From DASTCZ01 sp963704455 (GTDB taxonomy: Bacteria > Acidobacteriota > Terriglobia > Acidiferrales > UBA7541): a stretch of DNA of 64,000 nt. How positions within the stretch are numbered: position 1 is the first letter of the stretch; each line of letters opens with the position of its first letter. The notes under the pieces were generated by a model. That model saw only the letters and a program-made list of their open reading frames with translations, was not told the DNA's origin and did no database searches. Both the position numbers and the translations under genes were made by a program. The stretch spans positions 3,224,001 through 3,288,000 of the forward strand of contig OY969905.1 of assembly GCA_963704455.1 (NCBI GenBank), written 5' to 3'. This document shows positions 1 through 7,023 of the stretch, piece by piece.

Positions 1-418
1 TATACACAAGGACCGGCTTTCGTTGCCGGACAAGATCCACGATACTTCTTAGTGTCCCACGACTTTTACCATCCCACAGCATCAGGCCGTAGTCGGATTC
101 TTGCACCATCGCCTGGTCTTTGGTCGAGTAGTAGGCAAAGTCATGCCGATGGGAATCAGTGGTAGAGATCGATCGAGTAGGCCAGTCTCCGATGTTATTT
201 CTACAGCGGTCAGCCATACAGAAGACCGTTACCCTGTCGTATTTCTTGCTTTTAAGATATTGCTGGACTGCTTTGTCGACACCGTTTGCATCGCCCACAA
301 AAATCGTGAATCCCTTGCGGAGGATGTTGTTGAGCCGGGTCTTCACGCCGGCATTCAGCTCCGAAAGATACCGGGACCCAGCGATAAACACTTTTGTGGT
401 CTTATCCATAGTTGTCAT
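1..418 (-). CDS. SLOG-family (YpsA/DprA-like) nucleotide-binding protein, 3' end cut off by the window
   Basis: The frame runs from ATG at 418 to the window edge, about 139 residues. Near the N-terminus it has a beta strand followed by Gly-Ser-Arg (residues 14-16), then a GD-x-x-GVD motif, and towards the end a segment DYGLMLWDGKSRGT followed by a KPVLVY strand. This order (GSR, G-D-x2-G-x-D, W-D-G-x-S-x-GT) is that of SLOG Rossmann-like domains (YspA/YpsA, DprA, LOG), which bind nucleotides or nucleotide derivatives. The start overlaps the stop of the upstream phosphoribosyltransferase (ATGA at 415-418), so the two are almost certainly translated together. The ligand is unknown and the C-terminus is not seen. 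A second ATG lies three codons further in. Confidence 0.7.
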   Translation of the reverse strand, partial: MTTMDKTTKVFIAGSRYLSELNAGVKTRLNNILRKGFTIFVGDANGVDKAVQQYLKSKKYDRVTVFCMADRCRNNIGDWPTRSISTTDSHRHDFAYYSTKDQAMVQESDYGLMLWDGKSRGTLRSIVDLVRQRKPVLVY

Positions 419-1032
419 CTAGTCCGAGTCAGAGCAAGTGCGTAAACGGCCTTGGCCCCGCAATTCTGTAACAGCACCTCGGCAGTACGGCGAAGAGTCG
501 AACCAGTATCGAACAGATCGTCGAAAAGCAGAACTGACTTTCCTCTCACGTCGCCCTTTCCCGATTGTACAGCTTCTTTCAATACTTTTTCTCGGTCTAA
601 TCTGTCGGGGATGTTCTTCATCGATTCGGTCCACTTCACTTTTACTAATGCGTCTTCGCAGACTGGAATCCCGAGACGCTTTGCAAGCTCCCTTGCGAGC
701 TCCACAACTGGCTGTGAGGTTCTTCCGATCGACGGTGGCGCCGGGACGATGTAATCGATTTGACGCTTCCACTCCCGGACGAACTGCTCAGCTGTATCGC
801 ATATGTCGCCGAGGAGGCTGTTAGCGCCCCGATATTTGAAATTGTAGAGTAGCTCTCCGAGTTCTGTTCGTTTCGTATCATATTGGCGATACCCGATAGG
901 CACACTGCTGATGGTGTGAAAGTCCAAGACAAAACCCTCGATCCAGGGTCCGTCCAATCTCATCGGATTGATTTTGACGGAGGCCATTTGTTGGGGCGCC
1001 TGCCCATGACGGAAAGGAAAATCGGAGGCCAT
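415..1032 (-). CDS. ComF-like phosphoribosyltransferase without the zinc finger
   Basis: 205 residues. A type I phosphoribosyltransferase fold is shown by the PRPP-binding loop VLLFDDLFDTGSTL (residues 167-180). A YNFKYRG segment (63-69) and the strand IVPAPPS (95-101) match ComF/GntX proteins (L-K-Y-R-G and VPVPxS). The N-terminal zinc-binding cysteines of true ComF are absent; instead there are about 50 unassigned residues. A later in-frame ATG at 987 is a possible alternative start. The stop overlaps the start of the downstream SLOG gene, which makes a role in competence DNA uptake unlikely and suggests a joint nucleotide-processing job. The substrate base is unknown. Confidence 0.75.
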   Translation of the reverse strand: MASDFPFRHGQAPQQMASVKINPMRLDGPWIEGFVLDFHTISSVPIGYRQYDTKRTELGELLYNFKYRGANSLLGDICDTAEQFVREWKRQIDYIVPAPPSIGRTSQPVVELARELAKRLGIPVCEDALVKVKWTESMKNIPDRLDREKVLKEAVQSGKGDVRGKSVLLFDDLFDTGSTLRRTAEVLLQNCGAKAVYALALTRTR

Positions 1033-1182
1033 TCCGTCTATTGCGGAGAAGCACTATAGGCTATTTGATTATAATTTGTTTTGTTTGACAAGACTAAAGG
1101 TGGGCGGCTGACGAAAGGGGCGGTCCGGAGGCGTGGAGGGAGTGGGGGGCGGGAGAAAACCCTGCCTAACCGGCAGGCAAGC

Positions 1183-1213
1183 CCCGACCTCAAGGGCTTC
1201 CGTTGAGGTCGGG
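1183..1213. repeat. Intergenic inverted repeat
   Basis: Arms CCCGACCTCAA (1183-1193) and its exact reverse complement (1203-1213) enclose a 9-nt loop. It lies just after a smaller hairpin (CCTGCC...GGCAGG, 1161-1177), in the 260-bp gap between the phosphoribosyltransferase start and the cupin gene. The sequence continuing to 1250 (...CCTTCACCCGAAGGGCGGGTTCAGGATGAC..., shown in part) resembles stretches near 2590 and 2695, so this is probably a dispersed intergenic repeat rather than a terminator. There is no T-tract. Confidence 0.5.
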
Positions 1214-1293
1214 ATATCCTTCACCCGAAGGGCGGGTTCAGGATGACGGAAAAAAAGAGGGCGCGGCAAGCGGCGCCCCTACGAAGAAAAAAA

Positions 1294-1695
1294 TTACGAG
1301 CCTTGCTTCTTGGGAGGAGCGGGCGCGGTGTGCACGGCGGGCCGGCTCTTCAGCTCGACGAGGATTGCGTCCATGGGCTTGTCGGTCAAATTTTCCGGCA
1401 AGTGATTTCCGGCGGGAGTGAACATGGCCTCGCCGGCCTTCCCGGTGGATTCGGTGGAGGTTCCGTCGGGCAGGGTGAATTTCACGTGCACGTCGGTGAG
1501 ATAGGTGACCACGGAATCGGGATGGTGGTGCATGACCGACTTCTCGTGCGGGCCGTAATGGATTTTCAGAACGCGCACGCGGTCGTTTTCGGAAATTACG
1601 GAGTAATGCTTGGGGTCAACCTTGACCGGGTCCTGCGCAAAGGCAGCCGTGCCCGCGAGGCACAGAACTACTGCCAACAATGCAAACCGTCGCAT
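1294..1695 (-). CDS. Secreted small cupin-domain protein
   Basis: 133 residues. Residues 1-21 form a clear Sec signal peptide ending in FAQ. The rest resembles a single-domain cupin: a histidine cluster (SVMHHHPDSV, about residues 53-62) corresponds to cupin motif 1, and GEAMFTPAGNHLPENL (about 88-103) to motif 2. The protein ends in a Pro/Ala/Lys-rich tail. No enzymatic activity can be named; small periplasmic cupins of this type are common in acidobacteria. It is monocistronic, with a purine-rich Shine-Dalgarno (GGAGGAAG) before the ATG. Confidence 0.65.
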   Translation of the reverse strand: MRRFALLAVVLCLAGTAAFAQDPVKVDPKHYSVISENDRVRVLKIHYGPHEKSVMHHHPDSVVTYLTDVHVKFTLPDGTSTESTGKAGEAMFTPAGNHLPENLTDKPMDAILVELKSRPAVHTAPAPPKKQGS

Positions 1696-1826
1696 ACTTC
1701 CTCCTTGTGTGATTCGGGCAATTTTTGGGAATTGCAGATGCGCGGACTGTATGCGACGAGGAGGGGAGAGTCAAGAGCAATGGAAGGACGAAAACGGGAT
1801 TGGGGGAGAGAAAGAAAAGTCAAAAC

Positions 1827-1854
1827 CCGCACCCTTAGAAACCAAAGGGTGCGG
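1827..1854. repeat. Intergenic palindromic repeat, copy 1
   Basis: Arms CCGCACCCTT and AAGGGTGCGG are separated by 8 nt. A copy of the same element, differing at one spacer base, lies at 2641-2668; both are preceded by CAAAA. The two copies bracket the membrane-protein gene at 1954-2514. This suggests a dispersed hairpin repeat family rather than a gene-specific terminator. Confidence 0.7.
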
Positions 1855-1953
1855 CACCCAAATGAAGGAGCGAGGGCTTGACCGCGGGAATGGGCGAGGG
1901 TAACTTCTCGCCAGCGAAACCGGAATCGTTCCGACAAGCAAAGGAGAAATCAG

Positions 1954-2514
1954 ATGATGACGCCTCTCACGTTGCTATGGCTGCCGATCCTGCTGGCGGC
2001 GGTGGGCGTGTTCGTGGCCAGCTCGCTGATCCACATGGTGCTGAAATACCACCAGAGCGAGTACCGGCAACTGCCGGATGAAGACAAGGTGCTCGCCTCA
2101 CTGCGCGGCGCGAAATTGACGCCGGGGCTTTATGTGTTCCCGTATGCGACGCACCAGAATATGAAGTCGCCGGAGATCCAGGAAAAACAGAAGCAGGGGC
2201 CCGTTGGGTTCTTGACGGTGATTCCGAGCGGCCTGCCCAATATGGGGAAATATATGGGGCTGTGGTTTGCGTTTTTGCTGATCGTGTCGGCGATGACGGC
2301 GTACATCACGGGGATCACGGTCGTGCCCGGCGCGATATTTGCGGCGGTGTTCCGCATGGCCGCAACGGCCGCGTTCATGGCGTATGGAGTGGGCGTGCTC
2401 CCGGGCGTGATCTGGAAGGGTCAGCCGTGGAGCATGACGATAAAAGAATTTATTGACGGCGCGATCTACGCGTTGATTACCGCGGCGATTTTTGCGTGGC
2501 TTTGGCCAAAGTAG
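1954..2514 (+). CDS. Conserved membrane protein of unknown function
   Basis: 186 residues. A start at ATG 1954 is supported by AAAGGAGAAA about 8 nt upstream. The protein has an N-terminal membrane helix (residues 4-27), a soluble stretch of about 60 residues rich in Tyr/Gln/Lys, then three further hydrophobic helices (about 97-120, 122-150 and 165-185). No catalytic motif is recognised. The gene stands alone between two copies of a hairpin repeat (1827-1854 and 2641-2668). Function unknown. Confidence 0.6.
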   Translation: MMTPLTLLWLPILLAAVGVFVASSLIHMVLKYHQSEYRQLPDEDKVLASLRGAKLTPGLYVFPYATHQNMKSPEIQEKQKQGPVGFLTVIPSGLPNMGKYMGLWFAFLLIVSAMTAYITGITVVPGAIFAAVFRMAATAAFMAYGVGVLPGVIWKGQPWSMTIKEFIDGAIYALITAAIFAWLWPK

Positions 2515-2640
2515 GTCGAACGGATTAAAAGCAGAAAACCCAGGCGCGAGGCCGGCGCCTGGGGCACCCGCCCTACAAAAAAGAGAGATTCCTCACCCGC
2601 TACGCGGGTTCGGAATGATAAATTGAGGAAAATTCAAAAA

Positions 2641-2668
2641 CCGCACCCTTGGAAACCAAAGGGTGCGG
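2641..2668. repeat. Intergenic palindromic repeat, copy 2
   Basis: Second copy of the CCGCACCCTT / AAGGGTGCGG hairpin at 1827-1854. The 260-300 bp gap here (2515-2812) also holds two degenerate copies of a second repeat type: 2590-2617 (CCTCACCCGCTACGCGGGTT core) and 2695-2717 (CCTTCGCTCCGCTCAGGATG core). Otherwise the gap has no gene. Confidence 0.7.
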
Positions 2669-2812
2669 CTCCCGCGAGAAGACCTAAAGCAGATCCTTCG
2701 CTCCGCTCAGGATGACAATAAAAAAAGCGTGGAAAAGTGAGTCCTTTTCACCGGGTCATCCGTATGACAGAGTGCGATGATCTGGCAGGCAGCTGCGAGG
2801 TGGGAAGAACCG

Positions 2813-3397
2813 ATGGCGGTTGACTTGGAAGCCGTACGGTTGTGCAGGGGCGACCCCGAAGTGCTGGTGTCGCTGCTGGAGCGCTATCAGCACCGGCTGT
2901 ACCGCTTCCTGATGCGGATGGTGCATGACGCCGCGACGGCGGAGGACCTGTTCCAGCAGACGTGGCTGCGGGTGGCGGAAAACGCGCGGAAGTATGACGC
3001 GAACCGTCCGCTGGAGCCGTGGCTATTCAGCATCGCGCGGAACGCGGCGATTGATTATTTGCGGCGCGTGAGGCCGGAAAGTTTGGACGAGGCGCTGCCG
3101 TCGGGGGACACGCGCGCGGAATTGCTGCCGGGCGCGCAGCCGAGCGCTGTGGATTTGATGATGGGGCAGCAGAGGTCAACGCGGCTCGCGGAAGCGCTGG
3201 GCGAACTGACGCCGATGTATTGCGAAGTGGTGACGCTGCGATTCGAGGAAGAGATGAAATTGGAAGAGATTGCCGAAGTGCTGGAGATTCCGCTGTCGAC
3301 GGTGAAGACGCGACTACGACGCGCGCTGGATGCGTTGCGCGGAAAGCTCGAGCACCGGTTGCCCGGCGGCGAATTGCCGGGATGGGGGCCGCAATGA
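2813..3397 (+). CDS. ECF-type RNA polymerase sigma factor
   Basis: About 194 residues from ATG 2813. I prefer this start because GGGAAG lies just upstream, whereas the in-frame ATG at 2777 has none. Region 2 is seen as LLERYQHRLYRF...AEDLFQQTWLRV...PWLFSIARNAAIDYLRR. Region 4 is the helix-turn-helix KLEEIAEVLEIPLSTVKTRLRR near the C-terminus (listed in part). It redirects RNA polymerase to a stress or envelope regulon. Its stop overlaps the anti-sigma start (ATGA, 3394-3397), the usual coupling of sigma and anti-sigma genes. Its own promoter motif could not be assigned. Confidence 0.88.
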   Translation: MAVDLEAVRLCRGDPEVLVSLLERYQHRLYRFLMRMVHDAATAEDLFQQTWLRVAENARKYDANRPLEPWLFSIARNAAIDYLRRVRPESLDEALPSGDTRAELLPGAQPSAVDLMMGQQRSTRLAEALGELTPMYCEVVTLRFEEEMKLEEIAEVLEIPLSTVKTRLRRALDALRGKLEHRLPGGELPGWGPQ

Positions 3398-3900
3398 ACG
3401 AGAAGGCAAAGAATATGAATGACCGAACGAATGAACATGAGCGGATTCGAGAGCAGATGGCGCTGGCGTCGGCGGGCGCGCTGGACGTGAGTGAAGAGCG
3501 CGAACTTTCGCAACACCTGGCGAGTTGCGCGGAGTGCAGCGAGGAATTCGAGCGCTGGCGCGAGTTGGGAGCGGGGCTGCGAAGGCTGCCGACTCCACGG
3601 GCGCCGGCAGCGCTGGTGGAACGGACGCGCGTGTTGCTGGTGGCGGTCACGATTGAGCGCAGGGAGCAGCGATCCACGCGGCGGACGATGGCGTGGTTGG
3701 TGTTGTTCGCGTGGACGACGATTATGGCGACCTGGCCGGTGCTGAAGCTAATCAGCAGCGGGGCGGCAAGCGCGCTGGACCTGAGTTTTGTACAGACGTG
3801 GCACATTTTGCTTGGCATCACGGTATTTGGATGGGTGGCCGCAGGCGCCGCGGCAGTATTTCTTGGTGTGCGGCACCGGCAAGAGAGGAGACTCGCATGA
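3394..3900 (+). CDS. Zinc-finger anti-sigma factor, membrane-anchored
   Basis: 168 residues from the ATG that overlaps the sigma stop codon. Residues about 37-49 carry the zinc-binding H-x3-C-x2-C signature (HLASCAEC) of the zf-HC2 anti-sigma domain, which sequesters the cognate ECF sigma factor. Two hydrophobic segments follow (TMAWLVLFAWTTIMATW, and a second near the C-terminus, WHILLGITVFGWVAAGAAAV), so the signal is probably received at the membrane. The reading frame is open upstream of 3394, but that part lies antiparallel in codon use to the sigma gene. The stop overlaps the next start (ATGA at 3897-3900). Confidence 0.82.
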   Translation: MNEKAKNMNDRTNEHERIREQMALASAGALDVSEERELSQHLASCAECSEEFERWRELGAGLRRLPTPRAPAALVERTRVLLVAVTIERREQRSTRRTMAWLVLFAWTTIMATWPVLKLISSGAASALDLSFVQTWHILLGITVFGWVAAGAAAVFLGVRHRQERRLA

Positions 3901-4448
3901 GCGACATTGGAGAGAAATTGACGGGTGGTCCGTTGAACGAGACTTCGCGGGGGTTCTGGGGAAACCTGAAGATGATCCGGCCAGCGGCGTGGATTGTGGC
4001 GATCATCCTATTTGTCGGGATGCCGGCGCTGTTTTTACTTTTCGTGTTTCCGAACGCCCATCCCGATGAAATGGCAAAGATGCCAGTGTTCTTGAGGTGG
4101 TTCCTTCCGTTTTGGGGTGGCGCGATTTTGATGGCGTTCGTGCTGCTGATTGGATTTGTGTACGTGGATGCAAAGCGGCGCGGGATGCGTTACTTGATGT
4201 GGACGCTGTTGGCGATATTTATTCCGTATACGATCGGGATCATCCTTTACTTCATCCTGCGCGATCCGCTGCCGAAGCCGTGTACAAAGTGCGGCTTCAT
4301 GGCGCGCGGCGCGTTTACGTTTTGCCCGAGTTGCGGCTCGGAGTTGATGCCCGTGTGCAAGGCGTGCCACAAAAAACTCGAACAGGGCTGGGTGAATTGC
4401 GCGTATTGCGGCGCACCGACGGGGGCGCAGGCACAGAGGACGGCGTAA
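3897..4448 (+). CDS. Membrane protein with C-terminal double zinc ribbon
   Basis: 183 residues, translationally coupled to the anti-sigma gene. Three hydrophobic segments (about 29-53, 68-90 and 98-122) are followed by a cytoplasmic tail with four paired cysteines: CTKC, CPSC, CKAC and CAYC. This is a double zinc-ribbon (DZR-type) arrangement. The segment DAKRRGMRYLMWTLL...YFILRD resembles the phospholipase-D-nuclease N-terminal membrane module. The third position in a sigma/anti-sigma operon suggests a sensor or target of the same envelope response; this is inference. Confidence 0.65.
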   Translation: MSDIGEKLTGGPLNETSRGFWGNLKMIRPAAWIVAIILFVGMPALFLLFVFPNAHPDEMAKMPVFLRWFLPFWGGAILMAFVLLIGFVYVDAKRRGMRYLMWTLLAIFIPYTIGIILYFILRDPLPKPCTKCGFMARGAFTFCPSCGSELMPVCKACHKKLEQGWVNCAYCGAPTGAQAQRTA

Positions 4449-4473
4449 ACAAACAATGCAGAGAAGGTATGGC

Positions 4474-4523
4474 AACGATGAGAGCCCCCAGGCAGGAGCC
4501 TGGGGGCTCATCGTGTTTTTTGC
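4474..4523 (+). terminator. Rho-independent terminator of the sigma operon
   Basis: A long hairpin with arms GAGCCCCCAGGC and GCCTGGGGGCTC and a 4-nt loop is followed by ATCGTGTTTTTTG. It lies 25 bp after the zinc-ribbon gene stop and before the thiolase gene. Flanking bases ACGAT/ATCGT extend the stem with a two-base offset. Confidence 0.85.
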
Positions 4524-4591
4524 AGCGACCGGCCTCGTGCGATTTCCAAGCCTGTGGGCTTCTTCTTTTGTTGTGCTAGCATCGTTGAATC

Positions 4592-5857
4592 ATGAACAGC
4601 GAAGTTTTTATCGTAAGCGCGGTGCGGACGCCGATTGGGAAATTCGGCGGCGGGCTGGCGGAAGTGTCCGCGGCGGATCTCGGCGTTCACGTGGTGCGTG
4701 CGGCGGTGGAGCGCGCGTTTGGCGAGGCGCCGCCGATGCGAATGCCGGGCGAAGCGGAGTCGGAAGCGGCGAAGCAGGGAAAGGCGGAGTGGCACTCCTC
4801 GTCGGGAAGGCGCGTAAACGAGCTGATCTTCGGGAATGCGCGGGGGGCGGGAAATGGGCCGAACATCGCGCGGCAGATTGCGTGGCGCGCGGGGCTAGGC
4901 GACGACGTGCCTGCGTTCACAGTGAACATGGCGTGCGCTTCCGGGCTGCGCTCGATTCTGTTGGGCTGGCAGCAGATCCATTTGGGAGAATCGGAAATTG
5001 TGGTGGCCGGTGGAACGGAGTCCATGAGCCGCGTGCCGTATCTTGTGGACGCACGGTGGGGAATGCGGATGGGACACCAGCCGCTCGTGGATGCGATGTA
5101 CCGCGACGGGTTTCTCTGTCCGATGTCGAAGATGGTGATGGGAGAAACGGCGGAGCTGCTCGCGAATAAATACAAGATATCGCGGGAAGAGCAAGACTCG
5201 CTGGCGCTGGAGAGCCACCGCAGAGCCGCGGCTGCGACGCGAGAAGGAAAATTCAGCGATGAAACTATTCCGATTGAGATTGCGGACCGTAAGGGCAAAG
5301 TGAAAGTGATGAAAGAGGACGAGCACGTGCGGCCGGACGTGACGGCGGAAGCGCTGGCGAAATTGGCGGCGGTGTTCGAGAAGGCAGGAACGATTACGGC
5401 GGGGAACTCGAGCGGGATTACGGATGGCGCGGCGGCGGTGGTGCTGGCAAGCGGCGAACGCGCGAGGGAGCTTGGACTGAAACCGCTGGCTCGAATTCAA
5501 GATGCGGCGGTGGCGGCGGTGGACCCGCGGGAGATGGGGATCGGGCCGGTGCCCGCAGTGCGCGAACTGGAGCAGCGCACAGGATGGAAAATGGCGGATT
5601 ATGCGGTGGTGGAGTTGAATGAAGCGTTTGCAGCGCAAGTGATCGCGTGCGACCGCGAGCTTGGATTTGACCGCACGCGGCTGAATCCGAACGGCGGCGC
5701 GATTGCGCTGGGCCATCCGATTGGAGCGACGGGCGCGCGGATCACGGCGACTATGGTGCACGAGCTAAGGCGAGGCGGCGCGGCCGGGCGGCGGGGTCTT
5801 GTCACGTTGTGTGTATCGGGCGGTATGGGCGTAGCGCTGGCGATTGAAGGCGTGTGA
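4592..5857 (+). CDS. Thiolase (acetyl-CoA C-acyltransferase)
   Basis: 421 residues, slightly longer than the usual 390-400. All three catalytic signatures are present: nucleophile Cys115 in NMACASG, His375 in GHPIGATG and Cys407 in CVSGGMG. The protein condenses or cleaves 3-ketoacyl-CoA. An insertion of about 29 residues rich in Glu/Lys/Arg (about 47-75) interrupts the first domain before the ELIFGNA strand. The following crotonase-family gene begins 10 bp downstream, so both probably act in one fatty-acid or aromatic acyl-CoA pathway. The direction (beta-oxidation or biosynthesis) cannot be told from sequence. Confidence 0.88.
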   Translation: MNSEVFIVSAVRTPIGKFGGGLAEVSAADLGVHVVRAAVERAFGEAPPMRMPGEAESEAAKQGKAEWHSSSGRRVNELIFGNARGAGNGPNIARQIAWRAGLGDDVPAFTVNMACASGLRSILLGWQQIHLGESEIVVAGGTESMSRVPYLVDARWGMRMGHQPLVDAMYRDGFLCPMSKMVMGETAELLANKYKISREEQDSLALESHRRAAAATREGKFSDETIPIEIADRKGKVKVMKEDEHVRPDVTAEALAKLAAVFEKAGTITAGNSSGITDGAAAVVLASGERARELGLKPLARIQDAAVAAVDPREMGIGPVPAVRELEQRTGWKMADYAVVELNEAFAAQVIACDRELGFDRTRLNPNGGAIALGHPIGATGARITATMVHELRRGGAAGRRGLVTLCVSGGMGVALAIEGV

Positions 5858-5867
5858 GAATTGAACC

Positions 5868-6689
5868 ATGGCGGAAGATACCCAGACAGATCTAATTGCC
5901 GCACGCAAGGTGGTGAATCCCGAAGAGTTTCACTTCGTGCGCTACCGTCGCGACGGCGACGCGGTGTGGCTGACGCTCGACCGGCCGGAGCAAAACCTGC
6001 TGAACGAGCCGATGCTGCTTGAGCTGGCGGCGGCGATCGAGCACACGGGCAATCAGCGTGATGTGAAAGTGATGGTGCTCGATTCCGCGTGCAAAGTATT
6101 TTCGGGCGGGATTGACCTTGGCGAGTACACGCCGAACCGAGTGTTCCAGGTATTGAGCGCATTTGAGGCGGCGTTTCTGGCGATGTTGGAAACGTCAAAG
6201 CCGCTGATTGTGGTGGTGAACGGGCCGGCAGTTGGAGGCGGGTCGGAAGTGGCGGCGCTGGGAGACCTGGTGATTGCGACGCCGCGCGCGAAATTCGCGC
6301 AGCCGGAGGTGACCATCGGAGTGTTTCCGCCGCTGGCGGCGACGGTGCTGCCGCATCTGATCGGGCCAAAGCGAACGCTGGAGATGGTTTTGATCGGGGA
6401 ACCGATTAGCGCGGAGCGCGCGCTGGAGATGGGGCTGGTGAACCGCGTGGTGCCGGAGGCGCAACTGGCGGCGACGGTGAACGGGCTTGTCGCGCAGATT
6501 GCGGCGCAATCGGGGCCAGTGCTGAGCATGGCGAAGCGCGCGGTGCTCGGAGGGATGGGGCTCTCGCTGAAGGATTCGCTGCACCAGTCAATCCGCATTT
6601 TCTTGAACGAGCTGTACGGCCTCGAAGATTCGCAGGAAGGTTTGCGGGCGGTGCAGGAAAAGCGCAAGCCGCAGTGGAAGAACCGCTGA
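5868..6689 (+). CDS. Enoyl-CoA hydratase/isomerase-family protein, dienoyl-CoA hydratase-like
   Basis: 273 residues of crotonase fold. The oxyanion-hole segments are FSGGIDLGEY (about 78-87) and GPAVGGGSE (119-127). Candidate acid/base residues are Glu127 and Glu147 (AQPEVTIGVFPP). The stretch ATPRAKFAQPE...GVFPP is reminiscent of cyclohexa-1,5-diene-1-carbonyl-CoA hydratases from anaerobic benzoyl-CoA degradation, but a general enoyl-CoA hydratase is equally possible. It forms a likely operon with the thiolase (10-bp gap). An N-terminal extension of about 20 residues precedes the fold. Confidence 0.82.
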   Translation: MAEDTQTDLIAARKVVNPEEFHFVRYRRDGDAVWLTLDRPEQNLLNEPMLLELAAAIEHTGNQRDVKVMVLDSACKVFSGGIDLGEYTPNRVFQVLSAFEAAFLAMLETSKPLIVVVNGPAVGGGSEVAALGDLVIATPRAKFAQPEVTIGVFPPLAATVLPHLIGPKRTLEMVLIGEPISAERALEMGLVNRVVPEAQLAATVNGLVAQIAAQSGPVLSMAKRAVLGGMGLSLKDSLHQSIRIFLNELYGLEDSQEGLRAVQEKRKPQWKNR

Positions 6690-6771
6690 TAGATTTTCGC
6701 CGCACGAAAATTAATACGCAATTGGATTTGATTTCCAAAACAACTGACCCACTACCGAGACGCGATGCAAT

Positions 6772-6800
6772 TTGACAGTCGCGAAGGGCGGGCATAGACT
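6772..6800 (+). promoter_or_regulatory. Predicted sigma-70-type promoter of the B12 uptake operon
   Basis: TTGACA at 6772-6777 and TAGACT at 6795-6800 are separated by exactly 17 bp, immediately before the cobalamin riboswitch. The -35 is perfect and the -10 matches TATAAT at 4 of 6 positions. Confidence 0.55.
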
Positions 6801-6955
6801 TCGTTTCGATAATTCCGCAGGCGCGGAAGAGTTGGGGGAAGGCCGTGAGAATCGGCCGCGGTCCCGCCACTGTGATCGGCTGCTGGTTTTGAAAGCAGGG
6901 CCAGCGAGCCGTCAGTCAGGATACCCGCCGCGCCAGTGATGACGGCGCTCTTCGC
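6800..6955 (+). promoter_or_regulatory. Cobalamin riboswitch 1
   Basis: The aptamer core shows the B12-box pattern: GGGGGAA, GGCCGTGAGAATCGGCC (a P4-type stem), GCGGTCCCGCCACTGTGA, and downstream GTCAGTCAGGATACCCGCC. These correspond to the conserved GGGAA...GGTGNAAATCC...GCCACTGTA...AGNCAGGATACC elements of AdoCbl riboswitches. It precedes btuF and is followed by a strong intrinsic terminator (6976-7001), indicating control by premature transcription termination when cobalamin is bound. Confidence 0.9.
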
Positions 6956-6975
6956 GAGAAAGAGAGCTGGTGATA

Positions 6976-7001
6976 GCCCCATTTTCTCGTGGGGCTTTTT
7001 T
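6976..7001 (+). terminator. Riboswitch-controlled intrinsic terminator
   Basis: GCCCC and GGGGC arms enclose a 10-nt loop and are followed by TTTTTTG. It lies between the cobalamin aptamer and the btuF start, which is the expected expression platform. Confidence 0.8.
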
Positions 7002-7023
7002 GTTTGAGGATGGATTGAATTCG

